NCBI GenBank assembly: GCA_023383015.1
Contig: JAHDXW010000005.1
Coordinates: 46,849-110,848 of the forward strand
Direction of reading: 5' to 3'
Length of the DNA stretch: 64,000 nucleotides
DNA from: Paracoccaceae bacterium
GTDB lineage: Bacteria; Pseudomonadota; Alphaproteobacteria; Rhodobacterales; Rhodobacteraceae
Made by a program: the position numbers and the translations under genes. The notes below the pieces were generated by a model. The model ran no database searches, was not told the origin of the DNA, and saw nothing but the letters and a program-made list of their open reading frames with translations. Shown here piece after piece: positions 1-8,299 of this stretch. Position 1 is the stretch's first letter. The number at the start of each line of letters is the position of its first letter.

Positions 1-557
1 AACGCCTGGCCGCGGCTCATGCCGTAGGCCTCGGCGGTCTCGAGCTGGGCCCGCGGCACCGCCGCCATCGCACCACGCAGCGTGTTGGCGGCGAAGGCGC
101 CGAACACCAGCGCGAAGGCGGCCAGCGCCAGCACGAAGGCGTAGGTATCCTGCGCCAGCCGCGAGGCGCTGGGCTGGGGAACCTTGGCCTCGGGGCAGAC
201 CGCGAATTCCGCGCCGCGGCGGATCGGCTCGGTCCAGTCGGGGCAGCGGGCGTGGTGGATGAGGTACTCGATGCCCTGGTCGACCGCGATCGGCACGAAC
301 AGGAAGAAGACGATGTCGGGAACGCCCCGCACCATCGCGATGTAGGTGCCGCCGGCGGCGCGCGCCGGCAGGAACCGCGACCGCGCCGCCAGCGCCCCGG
401 CAAAGCCGAAGGCCAGCGCCGCCGGCGCCGCCAGCGCCAGCAGAAGAAGCACCGTCCCGAACGACCAGTAGAACGCCAGATGCGTGCCGGACGTCAGGTA
501 GCAGGCAAACCACTGCCACCCGGTCAGGACGCTGGGATCGGCACAGAAGGCGAACAT
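1..557 (-). CDS. Polar amino-acid ABC transporter permease (HisM/HisQ type), 3' end cut by window edge
   Basis: Inner-membrane permease of a polar amino-acid ABC importer; only the first 185 codons are in the window. Reading from the ATG at 557 gives hydrophobic segments at about residues 28-52, 72-92 and 140-158, then a stretch ending EAYGMSRGQA that matches the EAA loop that docks the ATPase (usual form EAA-x3-G). The insert between the second and third segments carries several Cys and Pro. It lies 46 bp downstream of the binding-protein gene on the same strand, so the two are probably co-transcribed, and the rest of the operon (second permease, ATPase) should lie to the left. The spacer is GC-rich and the ribosome-binding site is weak. 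Family assignment is good; the substrate is inferred from the neighbour. Confidence 0.8.
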   Translation of the reverse strand, partial: MFAFCADPSVLTGWQWFACYLTSGTHLAFYWSFGTVLLLLALAAPAALAFGFAGALAARSRFLPARAAGGTYIAMVRGVPDIVFFLFVPIAVDQGIEYLIHHARCPDWTEPIRRGAEFAVCPEAKVPQPSASRLAQDTYAFVLALAAFALVFGAFAANTLRGAMAAVPRAQLETAEAYGMSRGQA

Positions 558-603
558 CGCGGCGGCCGGGAGGGCGGGGCCGGACGGGCCCGCCCGCCGT
601 TCT

Positions 604-1323
604 TCAGAAGGTTGCCGCTTCGGCGCCAAACCACTTCAGGATCATGGCATTGAGCGAGCCGTCGGCCTTCATCGTCGCGATCGCGGCGTCGAACCTGTCG
701 CGCAGCGCGCTGTCGGACTGGCGCAGGCCCATGCCGACCCCGCCGCCAAGCTCGACCTCCTCGCCCACGAACATCAGTGCGCCGCCGGATTCGGCCACGA
801 TCGGCACGAGGAAGTCCTTGTCGGCAAAGACCGCGTCGGCCTCGCCGCGGCGGACGGCGGCGATCGTCTCGTCGGGGGTGGCGAACTCCACCAGCGTCGC
901 GTCGGTCGAGGCGATGTAGCCGGCCTGGATGGTGTTCACCTGCGCGGCGATCACGCCCTTGAGGTCGGCATCGGCCGAGGCCGCGACATAGGCCGAGGAC
1001 GCCGGCGGGAAGTAGTTCTGCGTGAAGCTGATGACCCTCGCGCGCTCCTCGGTGATCGACATCCCGGCCATGATCGCGTCGTAGTTGCCCGCGGTCAGGT
1101 TCGGGATGATCGAATCCCAGTCGTTGAGGATCCACTCGCAGGTCATCGCTGCCCGCCGGCACAACTCGTCGCCGACCTCGCGCTCGAAGCCGTCGACCTG
1201 GTTGGCGTCGTTGATGAAGTTGAACGGGGGGTAGGCCCCTTCCGTCGCCAGCCGGACCACCTGCTGGGCAGAGGCCCCGCCTGCGGCGAGGGCCAGCGCC
1301 GCGGCGATCATCAATGTGCGCAT
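604..1323 (-). CDS. Polar amino-acid ABC transporter substrate-binding protein (SBP_bac_3)
   Basis: Periplasmic binding protein of 239 aa that captures a polar amino acid (arginine/ornithine/lysine/octopine type) for the adjacent permease. The start at 1323 gives a clean signal peptide (MRTLMIAAALALAAGGASA, cleavage before QQVV) and has an AGGGA Shine-Dalgarno 8-9 nt upstream; a longer reading frame upstream has no such features. Family signatures are visible: RLATEGAYPPFNF at the mature N terminus, a close Cys pair (LCRRAAMTCEW) as in LAO/HisJ proteins, WDSIIPNLTAGNYDAIMAGMSIT, and the closing GSLNAMILKWFG helix. The length is usual for the family. The exact amino acid cannot be told from sequence. 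Confidence 0.88.
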   Translation of the reverse strand: MRTLMIAAALALAAGGASAQQVVRLATEGAYPPFNFINDANQVDGFEREVGDELCRRAAMTCEWILNDWDSIIPNLTAGNYDAIMAGMSITEERARVISFTQNYFPPASSAYVAASADADLKGVIAAQVNTIQAGYIASTDATLVEFATPDETIAAVRRGEADAVFADKDFLVPIVAESGGALMFVGEEVELGGGVGMGLRQSDSALRDRFDAAIATMKADGSLNAMILKWFGAEAATF

Positions 1324-1441
1324 GTTGTCGTTTCCCTGTTGCGACTTGCTTGACCTGTCGGCCGGCACCGCCGGCCCGGCGATGATCATACATTGCCGTC
1401 CGGGCGGCAAGGCGTTGCGGGGGCGGCGGCGGCGCGTGTTG

Positions 1442-3028
1442 TCACAGGGGGCCGGCCAGCACGCCGGCGTAGACGGCCAGCCCGGTCACGAATGCCGCCA
1501 CCACGGTGACAAGCTGGAACAGCGCCATCCCGGCCTGCAGCCGCGCCACCAGCCCCGCGCCCTCGCCGGTGCGCTGGTTGCCGCGGTTCGTCCAGCGCTG
1601 CTTGGCGAGGTGGAAGACCATGTAGATCTTCACTCCGGCGTTGATGATCTGGTTCAGGTACAGGATGAACGGCCACAGCGGGTCGGCCCGGCGGGCGTGC
1701 CGGAACAGGAACAGCGACAGCATCAGCCGGGTGGCGACGATCCAGGCGAGGACGTTGACGATGTAGAGCGACTCGGCCGCGGTGGCGAACGCCGCCAGCA
1801 CCGGGGCGACCATCATCGTCCACATGGCGATGCGCTGGTCGACGATGCACCACCAGATGAACGGCGGCATCGCGCGCGGGCCAAGGGCGATGGCGCGCGC
1901 GCCGTTGCGCAGCATGTTGCCCGACCAGCGGCGGAAGTTCTGCACCATCCGCGCCAGCCCCGCCTCGCGGATGATCTCGATGGTGTAGACCGTAGCGTCG
2001 GGGACGTAGGTCATCCGCGCGCCGATCCGCAGGAGGTGGAACCAGCTCGACTTGTCGTCGCCGGAGAGGAAGCGGAAGCGGCCCCACAGCCAGTGGTCGA
2101 GGTGGTCGGCCTCGATCGTCCGGATGAATGCGGGGTCGATCACATGCAGGGCACGGAACATGCTCATCCGCCCGGTCAGCGTCAGCACCCGGCCCGAGAG
2201 CGCATGGCTCTGCATCGCGATCCGGCGCTGGGCGAAGCGCATGTCCAGCCACGAGGCGATCCAGCGCGGGCCGTAGCAGATGACCTCCTCGTCGGTGGTC
2301 AGCGCCTGCAACCCGGGGTCGGATTCGAACAGCGGCAGGCAGCGGGCCAGCACCTCGGGGCCGAGCAGCGCATCACCGTCCATGAACAGCACGATGTCGT
2401 CGGGGGCCACGCCGCTGCGGGCGATCCCCCGCAGGATCAGCCCGATCGCCATCCGCTTGCCGGGCTGGTTCTGGCGGATCATGACCGTCTCGAAGCGATC
2501 GGTCGCCAGGTCGGCCGCCTGGGCCTCGACGAATTCGCGGATCACCCGCTCGTCGCGGGGATTGCCGGTGCCGATCCACAGCGTCGTCGGAATCCGCTCG
2601 CGCCGCACCTGCGCGAGCACGGCGGCAAGCACGGCGCGGGTGATGACGGGATCCTCCAGATAGGTCGTCATCTGGATGTGCAGCCGGCGCGGCCGCCAGC
2701 CCTGCGCCCAGACGGCATCGGCGGCGGCGCGCGTCCGCGGCCAGGCGCGGGCGGCGAACACCTCGGCCCGCAGGGCATGGTTGAGCCACCAGCCGAAGCG
2801 CCACACGCCCAGCGCGCCGATGGCGATGGACAGATGCGCCACCTCGGGGGCAAGGAAGCGGTTGGGCACCAGCACCAGCGCCGCCGCCAGGACAAGCACC
2901 ACGGTCCCGAGCGCCAGCGCCGCCCGCATGCCGAAGCGCCGGGCGTAGGGCCGGGGCGGGCCCGACAGCCGCGCCAGGTCGGCGGCCAGCGCCTTGGCCA
3001 GGGGATAGCCGGCGGGAATCTCCACCAT
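1442..3028 (-). CDS. alg8: Alg8-like processive glycosyltransferase (GT2, mannuronan-synthase-type)
   Basis: Inner-membrane GT2 family polymerase of 528 aa. Two N-terminal membrane segments (about 34-55 and 64-84) precede the cytosolic catalytic domain; four to five more follow from about 385. Catalytic motifs are present: FMDGD (DxD, UDP-sugar binding), the FAQRR...LSGRVLTLTGRMSMFRA block, GDDKSSWF, and an (R)RW motif in FRRWSGNMLRN. The FAQR, TGRMS-FRA and GDDKSSWF blocks and the closing KQRWT segment match the bacterial Alg8 mannuronan synthases rather than cellulose or hyaluronan synthases. It follows the alg44-like gene by 11 bp, the usual partner pair. No export, epimerase or lyase genes (algE/G/L/K/X) are nearby, so the polymer may not be classical alginate. 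Start ATG 3028; its Shine-Dalgarno is weak. Confidence 0.82.
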   Translation of the reverse strand: MVEIPAGYPLAKALAADLARLSGPPRPYARRFGMRAALALGTVVLVLAAALVLVPNRFLAPEVAHLSIAIGALGVWRFGWWLNHALRAEVFAARAWPRTRAAADAVWAQGWRPRRLHIQMTTYLEDPVITRAVLAAVLAQVRRERIPTTLWIGTGNPRDERVIREFVEAQAADLATDRFETVMIRQNQPGKRMAIGLILRGIARSGVAPDDIVLFMDGDALLGPEVLARCLPLFESDPGLQALTTDEEVICYGPRWIASWLDMRFAQRRIAMQSHALSGRVLTLTGRMSMFRALHVIDPAFIRTIEADHLDHWLWGRFRFLSGDDKSSWFHLLRIGARMTYVPDATVYTIEIIREAGLARMVQNFRRWSGNMLRNGARAIALGPRAMPPFIWWCIVDQRIAMWTMMVAPVLAAFATAAESLYIVNVLAWIVATRLMLSLFLFRHARRADPLWPFILYLNQIINAGVKIYMVFHLAKQRWTNRGNQRTGEGAGLVARLQAGMALFQLVTVVAAFVTGLAVYAGVLAGPL

Positions 3029-3039
3029 GGCCGGAAGGC

Positions 3040-4362
3040 CTAGCCGTCAACCGCCGGGAGGCCCAGCCAGCGCCGCCAGACGCCGCGGGCGACGCTCGCC
3101 CGCACCGGCGCGCCGACGCCGAGGATCTCGCGCGTCTCCGCCTCGCTCAGCGCGTCCAGCGCGATCCGCAGCCGGATGGCCCCCGCGGTGTTGCCCGGCC
3201 TGGCCTCGGCCTGGATGTCGGCGACGCGGCCGGCCAGCACTACCGGCGTCCCCTCGCGGCTCAGCCGGACACTGGCGCGCATGCCCGTCCAGACCGACCC
3301 CGCCAGCGCGTCGGGCAGCCAGCCGTCGACGGTGCGCGGCCCGTCGCTCTCGAAGGCGACGAGCGGCGTGCCCGCCCCGACCGCCTGCCCGGGCGCGACC
3401 TCGACGGCCAGCACCCGCCCCGACGTCGGCGCCAGCACGTCCAGCGCCGCCAGCGCCTCGCGCAGCCGCCCGGCCTCGGCCTGCAGCACCCGCAGGTCGC
3501 GGGCGCGGTCGCGCAGCTCGTCCTCCAGCCGCATCCGCACGTCGTGGAAATCGCCCGGCTGCAGCGGCACGCCGGGATCCTCCGCCCCCGCCTCCACCGC
3601 CGCGCCGCGCACCGCCAGATGTGCCGCAAGCCGCATCTCGACGTCACGCACCTGCGCGGTGTTGCGCTCGATGGCAAGCATCAGCTCCTCCAGCGTCCGC
3701 CGCGTCTCGGGCGCGCTCAGGCGCATCAGCGGCGCCCCGGCCGCGACCGCGGCGCCCGGCACCGCCAGCACCTCGCCCACCACGGCCACCGCCGGAGCGG
3801 CGAGCACGCGCAGGTCGGCCGTCACCCGGGCGTTCTGCAGCGGGACGCTGTCGAAGCGCTGGTACACGGCATAGGCGAGATAGCCGAAGACGGCGGCGGC
3901 CAGCGCCAGGTAGACCAGCAGATGCGCCACCACCCGCACCGGCCGCGGCGACATGCCGGCGGTGGCGGCGGTGCGCTCGCGGTCGGTCTCGGTCAGCGGC
4001 ACGAGGTCGACCGGGGTGTCGAGCGCGGTGATCACGTCGGCGACGGCCGCCATCCGCCCCGACAGGAGGTTGCGGTAGAACAGCGCGAGCACCTCGCGCT
4101 GCCGCCCGGACAGCTCCTTCAGGAGCACCTCGCCCGGCACCGTGCCGGGCTCGAGCGTCACCGGGAAGAAGATGTGGACCCCCTGGAAGGGAATCGACAG
4201 GCTCGCCCCCGCCAGCTCGCTGCCCGCCAGCTCGGCGCTGTAGAGCGCGCGCAGCGACCACTCGCGCACCTGCACAACCGAACCGTCCGCGAGCCCCACC
4301 AGCAGCGGCGCGGCCACGCGGAACGACATGTCCGGCTCCGGACGTTCATGCCGAACGTTCAT
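3040..4362 (-). CDS. alg44: Alg44-like PilZ/HlyD membrane protein
   Basis: 440 aa, partner of the Alg8-like synthase. The layout matches Alg44: an N-terminal PilZ-like cytosolic domain (about 1-125), one membrane helix (about 143-166) and a periplasmic membrane-fusion/HlyD-type part (about 175-430) with a helical hairpin at roughly 215-310 and a biotinyl-lipoyl-like half-motif (LAPTSGRVLAVEVAPGQ). In known Alg44 proteins c-di-GMP binding to PilZ activates Alg8. Here the PilZ motifs look weak: no RxxxR is seen and the DxSxxG motif reads ExSxxA (residues 34-39), so regulation may differ. Start 4362 has AAGGG 8 nt upstream. The first 25 bases form an imperfect direct repeat (ATGAACGTTCGGC/ATGAACGTCCGG), giving a second, out-of-frame ATG. 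Confidence 0.75.
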   Translation of the reverse strand: MNVRHERPEPDMSFRVAAPLLVGLADGSVVQVREWSLRALYSAELAGSELAGASLSIPFQGVHIFFPVTLEPGTVPGEVLLKELSGRQREVLALFYRNLLSGRMAAVADVITALDTPVDLVPLTETDRERTAATAGMSPRPVRVVAHLLVYLALAAAVFGYLAYAVYQRFDSVPLQNARVTADLRVLAAPAVAVVGEVLAVPGAAVAAGAPLMRLSAPETRRTLEELMLAIERNTAQVRDVEMRLAAHLAVRGAAVEAGAEDPGVPLQPGDFHDVRMRLEDELRDRARDLRVLQAEAGRLREALAALDVLAPTSGRVLAVEVAPGQAVGAGTPLVAFESDGPRTVDGWLPDALAGSVWTGMRASVRLSREGTPVVLAGRVADIQAEARPGNTAGAIRLRIALDALSEAETREILGVGAPVRASVARGVWRRWLGLPAVDG

Positions 4363-4598
4363 CGTCGGCCCTTCTTGCTGCTCGCTCGGATACCATTACC
4401 ACGACTCGGCCCCGCCAGTAAGAAACAATGTCAAGGCGAATTTGAGGCAGAGGGCACGAATTCCCGCGCCGACCCCGGGCGCCACCGCGGGGAAGGCGGC
4501 CGTTGACATCGCGGGACCGGGCCGGCAAACCGGACGGCGAGGCCGGACCCAACCGGCCCCGGGGTCGCGCAAGCGGCCGGACAACAGCGAGAGGTGTC
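4363..4598. other. Divergent intergenic region between the alg44-like gene and the TAXI operon
   Basis: 236 bp between divergent starts. It holds the only A/T-richer patch of the neighbourhood (about 4388-4445), where promoters for both directions would be expected. A TTGACA sequence lies at 4429-4434 on the minus strand and another at 4503-4508 on the plus strand. Neither has a convincing -10 element at 16-18 bp, so I do not call promoters. No protein-coding signal was recognised. Confidence 0.4.
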
Positions 4599-5552
4599 AT
4601 GGGAATCCTGCATCACGCCCTTGCCGCCGCCCTGGCCTTCGCCACCCCTGCGGCCGCGCAGGAGCTGTCGATCGCCACGGGAGGAACCGGCGGCGTCTAC
4701 TACCCCTACGGCGGGGGCCTTGCCGAACTGATCAACCGCCATGTCGAGGGCGCCACCGCCACCGCCGAGGTGACCGGCGCTTCGGTCGAGAACATGGCGC
4801 TGATCGCCCGCGGCGACAGCGACATCGCGCTGGCGCTTGCGGACACGGTGGCCCAGGCCTACGCCGGCACCGGCGCCTTCGAGGGGCGCCGGATCGCCGA
4901 GCTGCGCACGCTGGCGGCGATCTACCCCAACGCGATCCACCTCGTGACGCTGGCCGACAGCGGCGTGCAGACGCTCGCCGACCTGCGCGGCCGCAAGGTG
5001 TCGGTCGGCGCGCCGGGCTCGGGAACCGAGGTCAACGCCCGCGCCCTGCTCGAGGCCAACGGCATCACCTACGACGATTTCGAGCCGCAGCGGCTGAACT
5101 TCAACGAGACCGCCGACGCCCTGCGCGACGGGGCCATCGCCGCGGGGTTCTGGAGCGTCGGGCCGCCGACCAGCTCGATCCTCAACCTTGCGGCCACGCG
5201 GGCGATCCGGATCGTGCCGATCTCGGACGAGGAATTCGCGCGCGGGCAGGCTGCCGACCCGGTGTTCGCCCGCTACACCATCCGCGCCGGGCTCTACGAC
5301 GGCGTCGGCGACACCCAGACGATCTCGATCCCGAACGCGCTGGTCGTCCATGCCGATATGGACGAGAACCTCGCCTACCGCATCACCAGGGCGCTGTTCG
5401 AGCATGTCGGCGAGCTGATCGCGATCCACCCGGCTGCCAACGACACGACGGTGGAGTTCACGCTGGGCTCCTCGCCCATCCCGCTCCACCCCGGCGCGCT
5501 GCGCTACTACGAGGAGACGGGCGCGGCGGTTCCCGACCGGCTGCGGCCCTGA
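4599..5552 (+). CDS. TAXI family TRAP transporter solute-binding protein
   Basis: Periplasmic receptor, 317 aa, of a TRAP-associated extracytoplasmic immunogenic (TAXI) transporter. The start at 4599 gives a signal peptide (MGILHHALAAALAFATPAAA, cleavage before QELSIATGG) and has GAGAGG 5 nt upstream. Family signatures: ELSIATGGTGGVYYPYGGGLAELI at the mature N terminus, SVENMALIARGDSDIALALADTV, and LRGRKVSVGAPGSGTEVNARALLE. TAXI receptors usually carry glutamate, 2-oxoglutarate or other dicarboxylates. The next two genes are DUF1850 and the fused membrane component, a standard TAXI operon. An upstream in-frame ATG-less extension was rejected because it hides the signal peptide. Confidence 0.9.
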   Translation: MGILHHALAAALAFATPAAAQELSIATGGTGGVYYPYGGGLAELINRHVEGATATAEVTGASVENMALIARGDSDIALALADTVAQAYAGTGAFEGRRIAELRTLAAIYPNAIHLVTLADSGVQTLADLRGRKVSVGAPGSGTEVNARALLEANGITYDDFEPQRLNFNETADALRDGAIAAGFWSVGPPTSSILNLAATRAIRIVPISDEEFARGQAADPVFARYTIRAGLYDGVGDTQTISIPNALVVHADMDENLAYRITRALFEHVGELIAIHPAANDTTVEFTLGSSPIPLHPGALRYYEETGAAVPDRLRP

Positions 5553-5553
5553 G

Positions 5554-6039
5554 ATGGCGGCCCGGGCGGCGCCAGCCGCCCTGGCGCTGGCACTGGCGCT
5601 GGCGCTGGCCGGCCCCGCCGCGGCGGGGCCGCTCGTGTGCGTGCTGGTGGTGGAATCCGGCGGCGCGGCGCTGGCGCGGCTGCCGCTCGGGGCGGGCGGC
5701 CTCTTCTGCCTGCACTGGCGCCACTCGGTCACCGGCGGGCCGGTGGCCGACTGCTTCGGGGTTGCCCCGAACGGAGGGCTGATGCTCGCCGAGAGCTTCC
5801 TGCACGACTACGCCGCCGGGCTGGGCGACATCCCCGGCCGCGGCCGCGTCGAGGCCGCCCCGGGCGGCGGCTACCGCATAGTGGAGATCAACGAGCCCCT
5901 GCCGGGGGGCGTGCTGCGGCTTCGTGTGGGGGCGGCGCGGGTGGGCCACCGGCTCACCTCGGCCGCGGGTGCACTCGACCTGTCGGCACTGGCTCCCGGG
6001 CAGCGCGTGACCCTGCGGCTTGCCGCCGAGGCGCCGTGA
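5554..6039 (+). CDS. DUF1850 domain-containing protein (TAXI-TRAP accessory)
   Basis: 161 aa with an N-terminal hydrophobic leader (Ala/Leu-rich, about 1-24), suggesting export or membrane anchoring. The core FCLHWRHSVTGGPVADCFGV and LAESFLHDYAAGLGD fit DUF1850, a small family of unknown function that sits between the receptor and the membrane subunit of many TAXI-TRAP operons. It starts one base after the receptor stop codon and overlaps or abuts the permease start, so it is translationally coupled on both sides. A role in assembly or receptor docking is inference from location. Confidence 0.8.
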   Translation: MAARAAPAALALALALALAGPAAAGPLVCVLVVESGGAALARLPLGAGGLFCLHWRHSVTGGPVADCFGVAPNGGLMLAESFLHDYAAGLGDIPGRGRVEAAPGGGYRIVEINEPLPGGVLRLRVGAARVGHRLTSAAGALDLSALAPGQRVTLRLAAEAP

Positions 6040-6062
6040 CCGCCGGCGCGGAGGGCCCGGGC

Positions 6063-8258
6063 ATGGCGGCGGCCGCCCTTCCCGGGGCGGCGCCGCAGTC
6101 GCGCACGCTGGTCCTGGCGATCGCCGCGATCGGCATCGCGATGTCGCTGTTCCAGCTTCACGCCGCCGGGGTCAGGCCCCTGGGGCTGTTCTACCAGCGC
6201 TCGGTCCATCTCGGTTTCGTGATGGTGCTGGCGGTGCTGATGTTCCCCCTCGGCGGGCGGCAGCGCGGCGGCAGCGCGGTGGCGGATGCGCTGATGCTGG
6301 CCGCCGCCGCGGCGCTGGGGTTGGCGGCGGCGCTTCAGACCGAGGCGCTGGCTGCCCGTCTCGGCACCCCGGCGGGCGGAGCGGCGGCGCTGGCCGGGCT
6401 GGCCGGGGCCGCGCTCGCCGCCGCACTCGCCGCCCGGGCGGGGGCGGTGGCGCTGGCCGCGGCCCTGGCGCGTGGCCTCGATGCGCTGCTGCTGGCCGCC
6501 GGTTTCCTTGCCGCCTTCTACCTCGCCTGGAACCTCGACGCGATCATCGGCCGGGCGGGGTTCTGGAGCCAGGCCGACATCTTCGTCGGCGTCGTCTGCA
6601 CCCTGGCCCTGCTCGAGACGTCGCGGCGTGCGATCGGGCTGGGGATGACGGCGATCGGGGCGGTGGCAGCGGTCTATGCGCTTGCCGGCCCGCGCGGCGC
6701 CCTGCCCGAGCTCGGCGCCTGGCTGCCCGGCATCCTTGCCCACCGCGGCGCCGACGTCACCCGCCTGGTCAGCCAGCTCTACCTCGGTCAGGAGGGGATC
6801 TTCGGGCTGCCGCTCGGGGTGGCGGCGACCTTCATCTTCGTCTTCGTCCTGTTCGGGGCGCTGCTCGAGGTGACGGGGGCGGGGCGGTTCTTCATCGACC
6901 TCGCCTGGGCTGCGACCGGCCGGCGCGTCGGCGGGCCGGCCAAGGCGGCGGTCCTGGCGTCGGCGGGCATGGGCTCGATCTCGGGCTCGGCGATCGCCAA
7001 TGTCGTCACCACCGGTGCCTTCACCATCCCGCTGATGAAGCGGCTGGGCTACCGGCCGGCGCAGGCCGGCGGCATCGAGGCGGCAGCCTCGACCGGCGGC
7101 CAGATCACCCCGCCGCTGATGGGCGCGGGCGCCTTCCTGATGTCGGAATACACCCGCGTGCCCTACGTCGACATCGTGATGGTGTCGATCTTCCCCGCCA
7201 TCCTCTACCTCGGGACCGTCTATCTCTTCGTCCACATCGCGGCGATGAAGGCGGGGATGCGCGGCATGCCGGCGGCCGAGCTGCCGCGGGTCGGTGCGGT
7301 GCTGGCGCAGGGCTGGCACTTCCTCGTCCCGCTCGGGGTTCTGATGTGGCTGCTCGCGCAGTCGGCCTCGCCGATGCGGGTGGGGTTCTGGGCCTGCGTC
7401 TCGGTGGTGGCGGTGGCGGCGCTGCGCGGCGCGGTGGAGCTGTTCGTCACCGCGCCGCGGCAGGGCCGGCCGGCGACGCCGGCCCGGGTCCGCGACGCGG
7501 CCCTCGCAGGCGGCCGCCGGCTGCTCGCCGCGCTCGCGCTCGGGGCGCGCAACGCGGTGGCCGTGTCGCTGGCCTGCGCCGTCGCGGGCATCATCGTCGG
7601 CGTCGTCGGGCTCACCGGCCTGGGGCTCAAGTTCTCCTCGCTGATGGTGTCGCTCTCCGGCGGCAACGTCGTGGTTGCGCTCCTCCTGGTGCTCCTTGCC
7701 AGCCTCGTGCTGGGCATGGGGCTGCCGGTGACGGCAAGCTACATCGTGCTGATCGTGCTCGTCGGACCGGCGCTGACGGCCGAGTTCGGCATCCCGCTGC
7801 TGATCGCCCATCTGGTGGTGTTCTGGTATTCGCAGGATTCCAACGTCACCCCGCCGGTGGCGCTGGCCGCATTCGCCGGCGGCGCGATCGCCGGCTCGCG
7901 GCCGCTGGAAACCTCGCTGCAGGCGTGGAAATACGCCAAGGGTCTCTACCTGATCCCGGCCTTCATGGTGTTCAACCCCGAGATCATCCTCGGCGGGCCG
8001 CTGTGGTACCTGCTCTGGACCGGGGCGATCGCGGTGCTGGCGCTGGCTGCCTTCGCGGCGGCGATCGAGGGCTTCCTGTTCGCCCCGCTCGGCCCCCTGT
8101 CGCGGCTGGCGGTCGTGCCGGCGACGGTGGCGGTCTTCTGGCCCGCCTTCGCGGCCGAGGCGGCGGGTGCGGCGGCGCTGGCGGCGGTGGTGGGGCTGAA
8201 CTGGCTGGCCGCGCGGCGTGCGGCCGCGGGGGGTGGCAGGCGGCGCGGCCCGGTATAG
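6063..8258 (+). CDS. TRAP transporter fused permease (4TM-12TM, TAXI type)
   Basis: 731-aa inner-membrane protein combining the small (DctQ-like) and large (DctM-like) TRAP membrane components; it moves the solute delivered by the TAXI receptor using an ion gradient. About 16-18 hydrophobic segments are visible. DctM hallmarks include SAGMGSISGSAIANVVTTGAFTIP, GYRPAQAGGIEAAASTGGQITPP and GMGLPVTASYIVL. The ATG at 6063 has GGAGGG 6 nt upstream. An in-frame GTG at 6036, overlapping the DUF1850 stop as GTGA, would add 9 residues and would fit coupling, so the start is not certain. The stop codon TAG shares a base with the SOS box of the next gene. Confidence 0.9.
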   Translation: MAAAALPGAAPQSRTLVLAIAAIGIAMSLFQLHAAGVRPLGLFYQRSVHLGFVMVLAVLMFPLGGRQRGGSAVADALMLAAAAALGLAAALQTEALAARLGTPAGGAAALAGLAGAALAAALAARAGAVALAAALARGLDALLLAAGFLAAFYLAWNLDAIIGRAGFWSQADIFVGVVCTLALLETSRRAIGLGMTAIGAVAAVYALAGPRGALPELGAWLPGILAHRGADVTRLVSQLYLGQEGIFGLPLGVAATFIFVFVLFGALLEVTGAGRFFIDLAWAATGRRVGGPAKAAVLASAGMGSISGSAIANVVTTGAFTIPLMKRLGYRPAQAGGIEAAASTGGQITPPLMGAGAFLMSEYTRVPYVDIVMVSIFPAILYLGTVYLFVHIAAMKAGMRGMPAAELPRVGAVLAQGWHFLVPLGVLMWLLAQSASPMRVGFWACVSVVAVAALRGAVELFVTAPRQGRPATPARVRDAALAGGRRLLAALALGARNAVAVSLACAVAGIIVGVVGLTGLGLKFSSLMVSLSGGNVVVALLLVLLASLVLGMGLPVTASYIVLIVLVGPALTAEFGIPLLIAHLVVFWYSQDSNVTPPVALAAFAGGAIAGSRPLETSLQAWKYAKGLYLIPAFMVFNPEIILGGPLWYLLWTGAIAVLALAAFAAAIEGFLFAPLGPLSRLAVVPATVAVFWPAFAAEAAGAAALAAVVGLNWLAARRAAAGGGRRRGPV

Positions 8259-8272
8259 AACATAAGAAGAAC
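8258..8272. promoter_or_regulatory. LexA SOS box upstream of dnaE2
   Basis: GAAC-ATAAGAA-GAAC is an exact match to GAAC-N7-GAAC, the reverse orientation of the alphaproteobacterial LexA site GTTC-N7-GTTC. It starts at the last base of the TRAP permease stop codon and ends 27 bp before the dnaE2 ATG. It is the only such site I noticed. DnaE2 is a classical SOS gene in this class, so LexA repression is strongly suggested. Confidence 0.85.
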
Positions 8273-8299
8273 ATAACCGAGTCGCCCGCACCGCTGCCG

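Noticed and set aside
6020..8280. Open frame running from the TRAP permease region straight into dnaE2
   Set aside because: The upstream part is an out-of-frame Arg-rich shadow of the TRAP permease; only the sequence from 8300 matches DnaE2.
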